Source of the DNA: Dehalococcoidia bacterium
GTDB lineage: Bacteria; Chloroflexota; Dehalococcoidia; Tepidiformales; Tepidiformaceae
Assembly (NCBI GenBank): GCA_007126855.1
Contig: SLAK01000237.1
Location: forward strand, 1 to 10,485
Direction: 5' to 3'
DNA length: 10,485 nt
This document shows, piece by piece, positions 5,829 through 10,485 of this stretch. The notes under the pieces are model-generated. The model saw only the letters and a program-made list of their open reading frames with translations. It did not search any database and was not told where the DNA came from. How positions within the stretch are numbered: position 1 is the stretch's first letter; each line of letters opens with the position of its first letter. The translations under genes and the position numbers were made by a program.

Positions 5829-6616
5829 CCCTTGAACTGCGGGTCGCGCTTCTCGGCGAACGCTGACAGCCCTTCCTTGAAGTCGTCGCTCTGGAACAGC
5901 GGCAGGAGCTGCAGGTAGGTGTGGTCGACCGCGACTTCGAAGGTCTCGTCCATGCCCAGACGCATCATCCGCTTGGTTGACTGCACGCTCAGCGGCGCAT
6001 TGTCCGCGATCTTGTGTGCCATCTTCATGGTTTCGTTCATGAGCTCGTCGTGTGGAACCACCCGGTTCACCAGGCCCAGCTCCAGCGACCGCTGCGCATC
6101 GAGCACGTCGCCAAGGAAGGCCACTTCGGCCGCTTTCGCCCAGCCGATGAGCCGCGGCAACAGCCAGCACCCGCCGGACTCCGGCAGCACGCCGCGCTTC
6201 GCGAACACGGCGCCAAGCCGTGCGTTCTCGCTCGCGATCCGGATATCGCAGCCGAGCGCCATGTCCATGCCATAGCCGGCTGCAGCGCCGTTCAGGGCGC
6301 AGATCATGGGCTTGTCCATGCGATTGATGACAATCGGCGGCGAGTTATGCAGGTCGAAGAGACGGTAGCCGCGCTGGCCCGCGCCCATGCCTTCGCCCGA
6401 CATCTGGTCCTTCAGGTCGAGCCCGGCGCAGAATCCGCGGCCCGCGCCGGTGAGCACTACCGCGCGGACTTCGGGGTCGACATTGGCCTCCTGCAGCGTG
6501 GTCGACAGCGCCGACAGCATGGGGCCGCTGATGGCGTTCATCCGGTCGGGCCGGTTCAGGGTGATGATGAGGACATTGCCGTCTCGCTCGACAAGCAGTT
6601 CTTCGGTGCCAGACAC
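5822..6616 (-). CDS. Crotonase-family enoyl-CoA hydratase/isomerase
   Basis: This 264-aa crotonase-fold protein acts on acyl-CoA thioesters. N-terminal VLIITLNRPDRMNAIS, oxyanion-hole segment GAGRGFCAGLDL (57-68) and second oxyanion segment NGAAAGYGMDMALGCDIRIA are typical. Of the two glutamates of classical enoyl-CoA hydratase, the first is Asp118 and the second is absent. Instead Glu146 in GVLPESGGCWLLPR occupies the place of the catalytic acid of PaaG and Eci-type isomerases. Double-bond isomerisation, or hydration by a single acid, is therefore likelier than classical hydratase action. The GTG start has GGAGAG upstream. The gene lies 80 nt after the carboxypeptidase lipoprotein gene in the same direction, and could share its transcript or have its own promoter. 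No other beta-oxidation gene is present here, so its pathway is undetermined. Confidence 0.85.
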   Translation of the reverse strand: MSGTEELLVERDGNVLIITLNRPDRMNAISGPMLSALSTTLQEANVDPEVRAVVLTGAGRGFCAGLDLKDQMSGEGMGAGQRGYRLFDLHNSPPIVINRMDKPMICALNGAAAGYGMDMALGCDIRIASENARLGAVFAKRGVLPESGGCWLLPRLIGWAKAAEVAFLGDVLDAQRSLELGLVNRVVPHDELMNETMKMAHKIADNAPLSVQSTKRMMRLGMDETFEVAVDHTYLQLLPLFQSDDFKEGLSAFAEKRDPQFKGR

Positions 6617-6665
6617 GATCGTTTCTCTCCAGTTACTGGTGGATGCGAAGTGAGTCTGTCAGCAG

Positions 6666-6679
6666 GCGGGGGAACCCGC
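6666..6679 (-). other. Short hairpin between carboxypeptidase and crotonase genes
   Basis: GCGGG (6666-6670) and CCCGC (6675-6679) form a 5-bp stem with a 4-nt loop, 17 nt beyond the stop codon of the carboxypeptidase gene. There is no T-run on the - strand. It is at most a weak terminator or processing site, and could be chance in GC-rich DNA. Confidence 0.25.
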
Positions 6680-6696
6680 AAGCGCGGCCCGGAGGC

Positions 6697-7536
6697 TTAC
6701 CACCAGATGCTATGCAGGTATTCGCCCAGCGTGAGGCCGCTCTCATGCACCCGTTGCGCCACGTCGCGGCCCACATAGCGGATATGCCACGGTTCGTAGA
6801 CGTAACCGGTGATGTGTTCTTTGCCTTCGGGGTAGCTGATGATAAAGCCGAAGCGCCAGGCGTTTTCCTCCACCCAGCGGCCTTCTTCGGTATTTCCAAA
6901 GGCCTGGCTGAGCTCGTAACCAACGCTGGCAGCGGTGACGTCCGTCGTGGTGCCGAGCTGGTGTTCGCTATGTCCCGGCCGCGCGCTAATGCGGCTGGCC
7001 TCCTCTTCGCCACGCACCGACACCCAGTACTCAAAGGTGGAGACCTGCGTGTCGTAACTGCGATAGGAGCTGCGGGCGAAGATGTAGATGCCCACGTTCG
7101 CCGCCGTGTTCACCATCTGCTGGAATTCCTCGGCGGCTTCCGCGATGAGGAGCTGCTGTCCCCCGTAGGAGTAAGGCTCTGGCAGGGCCACCAGGTGGTC
7201 CGGGACACAGTCGGCCGGCAACCGGTGCTGCTTGTCCACCGGGGCCAGGATCTCGTTGCACGGCAGCACAACAACGTCATTCGAGCCACCCGGTTGCGCC
7301 CCTTGCGTGGGGGACTCCGGAGTTGCGTCACCATTCGGCTCTCCGGTCTCGCCCGGCGTGGGCGTGTCCGGCGAACCGGGTGTAGCCGTTTCGGCGGCCG
7401 GCGTCTCGGTCGCATCAGACGGCGACGTTGGGGTACGAATCACCGGACCGTCCTCGTCACCATTTCCGCCGCAGGCAACAAGGACAACGGCAAGGGCCAT
7501 GGCCAACAGCACGCGGAGCACCATGATGTCCAACAC
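6697..7536 (-). CDS. VanY-family D-alanyl-D-alanine carboxypeptidase lipoprotein
   Basis: This 279-aa protein is predicted to be a surface lipoprotein that trims peptidoglycan stem peptides. A lipoprotein signal peptide ends in lipobox LVAC with lipidated Cys22. Residues 30-85 form a Thr/Pro/Ser/Gly-rich flexible linker. The VanY (peptidase M15) domain covers about 90-279: RSSYRSYDTQ (155-164), then zinc and catalytic residues His192 and Asp199 in SEHQLGTTTDV, and Glu248 and His251 in YEPWHIRYVG. Cys93 and Cys110 could form a disulfide in the exported domain. The GTG at 7536 is the longest start. An ATG at 7524, giving MVLRVLLAMA, is equally plausible and makes a more compact signal peptide; neither has a strong ribosome site. 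Specificity (DD or LD) and effect on crosslinking cannot be read from sequence. It follows the second hydrolase gene by 54 nt. Confidence 0.88.
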   Translation of the reverse strand: MLDIMVLRVLLAMALAVVLVACGGNGDEDGPVIRTPTSPSDATETPAAETATPGSPDTPTPGETGEPNGDATPESPTQGAQPGGSNDVVVLPCNEILAPVDKQHRLPADCVPDHLVALPEPYSYGGQQLLIAEAAEEFQQMVNTAANVGIYIFARSSYRSYDTQVSTFEYWVSVRGEEEASRISARPGHSEHQLGTTTDVTAASVGYELSQAFGNTEEGRWVEENAWRFGFIISYPEGKEHITGYVYEPWHIRYVGRDVAQRVHESGLTLGEYLHSIWW

Positions 7537-7590
7537 TACTTGCTCGCCGGTGATCAGCCTACTGAAGCGGTTAAGGGCCCTGATCCGCGG

Positions 7591-8388
7591 TTAATCCCGG
7601 CGCTGCAGCCGCGGGTCCCGCTCCACGTCATCCACGAATGCCCGCAAGAGCGCCGATGTCATCCCCGGGTGTTCGAGCGGGAAGAAGTGCGAGCCGCCGG
7701 GGATGGGCTCCTGGCGAAGGAAGACCGTTGTATTGCGCAGCTCATCAGGATTGCCCAGCGGCGAGGGCGCCCAGAGTGCCATGAACGGTTTCTGGTCGGC
7801 CTCCTTCAGCAGGCGTTCCAACTCGCCGCGCAGCCGGGCCGCGCTTTCAAGCAAATCCGCCGCAGCCGGCACCGCGAGCGTGCCCAGCGCCGCTTGCAAA
7901 CGCTCATCCACAGCCACCGGGGGAGTGGCGCCAAACATCCGCCGGGTGAAGTCACGCGCGACCTGTGCGTCGCCAGTCGAGCGCAGCCGGCCGGCGACTT
8001 CCTCCAGCTCTCCGCTGGCGACGACAGTGAGCCAGGGGTCGACCATCACGACACCACACACCGCCTGCCCGTGCCGCCGGTTCATCACCAGGGCGACGAG
8101 CCCCCCGAGCCCATGGCCAACCACCACCACCGGCGGCAGCCCGAGCTCCTCCAGCACTGCCGCCACACCATCGGCAAGCCCCTCGACGCTGTGAGCGCCT
8201 GCAGAGCCGCCAGAATCGTCCACGAAGAGGTCTACCGCCACACAGCGGTAGGAACGCGACAGATCGGCAATCTGTTGCTCCCAAGTCGCCGCGTCGCAGG
8301 GCCACTCCGGAAGAAAGACGAAAGGCGGGTCGCCCTGGCCCACATCGTGGTAAACGATGCCGGGCCCGTCTCTCCTCAGGACCGCCAT
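7591..8388 (-). CDS. Alpha/beta-hydrolase fold protein lacking the nucleophile serine
   Basis: This 265-aa protein has the alpha/beta-hydrolase outline: strand FVFLPEWP at the usual oxyanion position, CVAVDLF, then the nucleophile elbow VVVVGHGLGGLVAL, VMVDPWLTV after the next strand, and a C-terminal His234 in PGGSHFFPLEHPG. The elbow normally reads GHSMGG; here the serine position (residue 93) is Gly. The HG oxyanion motif is replaced by PEWP and the usual DxRGHG loop by DLFVDDSGG. It is therefore probably not a serine hydrolase; it could be a non-catalytic partner or have a His-dependent reaction. The ATG at 8388 overlaps the 3' end of the upstream hydrolase gene by 13 nt, so the two are likely co-translated. 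The intact frame and conserved core argue against a decaying pseudogene. Confidence 0.8.
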   Translation of the reverse strand: MAVLRRDGPGIVYHDVGQGDPPFVFLPEWPCDAATWEQQIADLSRSYRCVAVDLFVDDSGGSAGAHSVEGLADGVAAVLEELGLPPVVVVGHGLGGLVALVMNRRHGQAVCGVVMVDPWLTVVASGELEEVAGRLRSTGDAQVARDFTRRMFGATPPVAVDERLQAALGTLAVPAAADLLESAARLRGELERLLKEADQKPFMALWAPSPLGNPDELRNTTVFLRQEPIPGGSHFFPLEHPGMTSALLRAFVDDVERDPRLQRRD

Positions 8389-9803
8389 GGGAGCAACCTG
8401 CGGTTGCGCCGCCGACGTTTGCGCGGCGGCATGATCAGCTTCATCGCCGCGTGGAATGCTGCCATGGCCAGGCTGCCCGTGCGGCGCGCGGCCTCTTCGC
8501 CTTCCTTGCGCAGCTTGCGCCGGTCGACCGATTGCACAGCCGCACGCGAGCGCTGCCGCGCCTCGCCTGCCGTGGCACGCGCCTGCGCCAGCGCGGCGTC
8601 CACATCGACGTCAGAGGCAAGCTGGCGTGCCCGCTCGGCGCTCTGCTTGCCGACTGCAGCCAGCTCAGTAGCCAGGGCGGCGACGCGTTGCTGTGCCGCG
8701 TCGAGATCCACCGAGTCCGGCACCTGCAATTGTTGCCGTATCTGTTCGATACGAACGCGCCGCGCCTTCTCGGAGCGCTTCTTGCGCGCGCGGCGCACGG
8801 TGTACCCGATACCCACCGCCGCAATCGCAGCGCCCGCACCCAGCGCCACCAGCGTGCCGACACCCGGCCGGCTGCGCTGCATCACTTCGTTCTCGTGTAC
8901 GAGCTCCTCGATCGGCGCATCCGGCTGGCTGTGATTCGCCGGGGTGAAGCGCCCCGCTTCGACATCGTCGATGAAGCGTGTTACCACCTGCGCGAAATCG
9001 TCAGGGTTATCGCCCGGGACGCTGTGGCCCGCGCCCGGCACAACGGCGAGCGCGGCCTGCGGCATTTCCGCCGCTGTGCGCTCGGCCACTTCCTGTGTAA
9101 GCACGTCGCTCTCAGCTCCGCGCACGATCAGCGCCGGCACCTGGATACTCCGGAACAACGCCCAGGTCTCATCGTTCGAAAGGTTGTCACCGACACTGAG
9201 CGCATCGCGGTCGGAGCGGAAGCGCCGGTCGAATTTCCACGTCCACTTGCCGCTCTCCGTGGGCTTCAGCCGGTGGCGCATGCGCTCGCGGATGTTATCG
9301 ATCGAGCGGCGCGGGTTGAAGCGGTGAGCCATGTCGACAAATTCGTCGAACTCAAGCTCATCCGGCCCGCTGGTGAAGCGCATGATGTTATCGACGCCCT
9401 CCTTGGCCGCTTCCGGCCCGGCATCGACAAGCACCAGTCCCTTCAGCAGCCCGGGGTGGCGTGCGGCGAATGCTGCCGCGTTCAACCCGCCCATGCTGTG
9501 GCCCATGAGGAAGAAGCGCCCAAGCCCGAGGGACTCGCAGACTCCCTCCAGATCCCGGACAAATGCGTCCCGCGAATAATCGCCGTCTTCGGCCCAGTCG
9601 CTGTCCCCGTGGCCGCGCTGGTCAATAGCGACAAGCCGGTAACGATCACGAACTTTCTCGGCGAACTCATCGAACATATGGCCGGATACGCCAAATCCAT
9701 GGACCATGAGGATGGCCGGCAATGACGCATCGCCCCACTCCTGGTAGTGGATCTTGAGGCCGTTCACGCGGACTTCGCGGTCGGTATAGGTTGCGGTGGT
9801 CAT
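8376..9803 (-). CDS. Alpha/beta hydrolase with C-terminal membrane segment and basic tail
   Basis: Residues 1-285 of this 475-aa protein are a complete alpha/beta hydrolase. HGFG (35-38) forms the oxyanion loop, Ser103 lies in MGHSMGG, Asp233 in GAESDVL and His260 in PGAGHSVP. DQRGHGDSDW (61-70) and a helical cap are also present. An ester, lactone, epoxide-like or C-C bond substrate is possible. About residues 313-336 form a Gly/Ala-rich membrane-like helix (VGTLVALGAGAAIAAVGIG) followed by RRARKKR. After that comes a roughly 110-residue Ala/Arg/Gln-rich helical, probably coiled-coil region, and a polybasic end (PPRKRRRRNRR). The tail resembles YtxH-type glycine-zipper proteins and is unusual on a hydrolase. 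The ATG at 9803 is chosen because GGAGAG lies just upstream; an in-frame GTG at 9824 has no such site. Topology is uncertain, since no signal peptide is present. Confidence 0.87.
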   Translation of the reverse strand: MTTATYTDREVRVNGLKIHYQEWGDASLPAILMVHGFGVSGHMFDEFAEKVRDRYRLVAIDQRGHGDSDWAEDGDYSRDAFVRDLEGVCESLGLGRFFLMGHSMGGLNAAAFAARHPGLLKGLVLVDAGPEAAKEGVDNIMRFTSGPDELEFDEFVDMAHRFNPRRSIDNIRERMRHRLKPTESGKWTWKFDRRFRSDRDALSVGDNLSNDETWALFRSIQVPALIVRGAESDVLTQEVAERTAAEMPQAALAVVPGAGHSVPGDNPDDFAQVVTRFIDDVEAGRFTPANHSQPDAPIEELVHENEVMQRSRPGVGTLVALGAGAAIAAVGIGYTVRRARKKRSEKARRVRIEQIRQQLQVPDSVDLDAAQQRVAALATELAAVGKQSAERARQLASDVDVDAALAQARATAGEARQRSRAAVQSVDRRKLRKEGEEAARRTGSLAMAAFHAAMKLIMPPRKRRRRNRRLLPWRS

Positions 9804-9808
9804 AGCTC

Positions 9809-9814
9809 TCTCCG
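9809..9814 (-). promoter_or_regulatory. Shine-Dalgarno deciding the start of the membrane-anchored hydrolase
   Basis: Read on the - strand, GGAGAG precedes the ATG at 9803 with about 5 nt between them. This favours that ATG over the upstream in-frame GTG at 9824, which would place the ribosome site inside the coding region. Confidence 0.6.
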
Positions 9815-9860
9815 TGGTCAACACGGCTCAATACCGCGTAGCGATCTGCACATGATGATA

Positions 9861-9890
9861 GCATCCCGCTCTCCGCTTATGGCGGGATGC
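9861..9890 (-). terminator. Hairpin after the transglycosylase-like gene, possible terminator
   Basis: GCATCCCGC (9861-9869) and GCGGGATGC (9882-9890) form a perfect 9-bp GC-rich stem with a 12-nt loop. It lies 16 nt past the stop codon of the transglycosylase-like gene and before the hydrolase gene. On the - strand it is followed by TATCATCATG rather than a T-run, so termination strength is uncertain. The arm GCATCCC also occurs in the leader of the ACP gene. Confidence 0.5.
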
Positions 9891-9906
9891 CCCATTCGAT
9901 CCATCG

Positions 9907-10485
9907 TTATGTCTGTTGAAGCGCGTCCAGGCCTTGCTCACGCAGCAGGCGGTTGTAGGTGCTCACCAGCTTGTCGCCCTGGAATGCGAAGCCGCCGCCA
10001 GGATTGAACGTGTGGTCGTAGGCCGCCCGCACCATCTCTTCGCCGGTGTAGCCAGACCGCTTCGCCCAGTGCCATGATTCCGCTAGGCCGCGGGCAGCCC
10101 GTTCCGCGTTCACCTCCGGTTCGAAGCGCGAATCCCCCATGCCGTGGCCATAGCCGCGGTCGTGGAGCTGGAAAAGCCCCACCGAGTGCCCGTTGTCGCC
10201 GACGGCGTTCGGATCCCCGCCACTTTCGATGAGCATCACGGCCTTCAGAAACAACGGCGGAACGTTATGCTTCGCGCCGAGCCGGTTCAGCATGCCATCC
10301 CACCTGTCCGGGTCCGCCCGGCCGGAAGACGTCGAGCGGATGGGGCTGTGCGGCTCCGCGGGCGAGGCACTTCGCGCGCTCTGCGGCGGGCGGGGAGAGG
10401 TCGAGCTCAGACTGCCATCGCGGCTCTCCGGCACGGCAAGGGTGAAGGACGCACCTCGCGTGAGCCGCGCCAGTTCGCCGGCGAC
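9907..10485 (-). CDS. Lytic-transglycosylase-like (SLT) protein, C-terminal part
   Basis: The frame is open to the window edge, so at least 192 residues are seen and the N-terminus is missing. A GTG at 10434 lies in frame but has no ribosome site, and coding appears to continue upstream of it. After a Ser/Pro/Arg-rich segment (roughly 10435 down to 10310) comes a lysozyme-like SLT domain. Its signature is MLIESGGDPNAVGDNGHSVG followed by LFQLHDRGYGHG; the glutamate codon at 10225-10227 is the expected catalytic acid. The C-terminal part has WHWAKRSGY and AAYDHTFNPGG helices. Such enzymes cleave the MurNAc-GlcNAc bond of peptidoglycan. The low-complexity linker suggests an exported or modular protein. 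It could equally be a tail-associated or secretion-apparatus muramidase; no phage gene is nearby. Confidence 0.75.
   Translation of the reverse strand, partial: VAGELARLTRGASFTLAVPESRDGSLSSTSPRPPQSARSASPAEPHSPIRSTSSGRADPDRWDGMLNRLGAKHNVPPLFLKAVMLIESGGDPNAVGDNGHSVGLFQLHDRGYGHGMGDSRFEPEVNAERAARGLAESWHWAKRSGYTGEEMVRAAYDHTFNPGGGFAFQGDKLVSTYNRLLREQGLDALQQT

Noticed and set aside
6643..8934. 763-codon open frame on the + strand
   Set aside because: It is antisense to the carboxypeptidase and both hydrolase genes, which show clear family motifs on the - strand. Its product is Arg/Ala/His-rich with no recognisable motif, as expected for a GC-rich shadow frame.
8451..9725. 424-codon open frame on the + strand opposite the membrane-anchored hydrolase
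   Set aside because: It is the complement of a hydrolase with full catalytic motifs and has no recognisable motif of its own.
9907..10434. Complete 175-aa transglycosylase starting at the GTG at 10434
   Set aside because: The GTG has no ribosome site and the frame stays open for 17 more codons to the window edge, so a truncated larger gene is more likely.
1..10485. CRISPR array, phage or transposon module, tRNA or rRNA
   Set aside because: No regularly spaced repeats, transposase or integrase motifs, terminal inverted repeats or structural RNA signatures were seen; genes are closely packed and similar in composition.

Overview
The window is gene-dense, high-GC bacterial DNA with ordinary housekeeping and lipid/cell-wall genes. 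I see no phage, insertion sequence, CRISPR array, tRNA or rRNA. The lineage cannot be fixed from sequence alone. High GC, Shine-Dalgarno starts mixed with at least one apparently leaderless gene, and a lipoprotein with a Thr/Pro/Gly-rich linker would fit a monoderm such as Chloroflexota (Dehalococcoidia-like); this is a weak inference.

Region 1 (1-2924, + strand) is a fatty-acid or polyketide-like elongation cassette. The tail of an unidentified upstream gene overlaps a ketosynthase (KS1) by ATGA. KS1 is followed 3 nt later by a second ketosynthase (KS2, TTG start) and then, after a 78-nt leader with an inverted repeat, by an acyl carrier protein. Both ketosynthases keep the Cys-His-His triad, so this is not a KS/chain-length-factor pair. 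KS1 does have altered gating-loop and His-loop residues.

Region 2 (2921-4670) is a divergent Fe-S cluster module. An IscS/NifS-type cysteine desulfurase (-) and an A-type Fe-S carrier (+) flank a 132-nt spacer that holds a candidate promoter and a perfect 14-bp palindrome. The desulfurase stop codon overlaps the ACP stop codon in a shared CTAG. A strong intrinsic terminator ends the A-type carrier gene.

Region 3 (4700-5759) is a divergent pair of small proteins, both probably of the dimeric alpha/beta-barrel type. One is an internally duplicated 217-aa protein (-). The other is a 105-aa DUF3303-like protein (+) whose -10 element sits 7 nt before the ATG, suggesting a leaderless mRNA.

Region 4 (5822-9803, all -) could be one or two transcription units. 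In transcription order it holds a membrane-anchored alpha/beta hydrolase with a long basic C-terminal tail, an overlapping second alpha/beta hydrolase whose nucleophile position is Gly instead of Ser, a VanY-family carboxypeptidase lipoprotein, and a crotonase-family enzyme. Upstream (9907-10485, -) is the C-terminal part of a lytic-transglycosylase-like protein that runs off the window edge. The transglycosylase and the carboxypeptidase suggest peptidoglycan remodelling, but no functional link between them is shown. No gene-free stretch exceeds about 135 nt.
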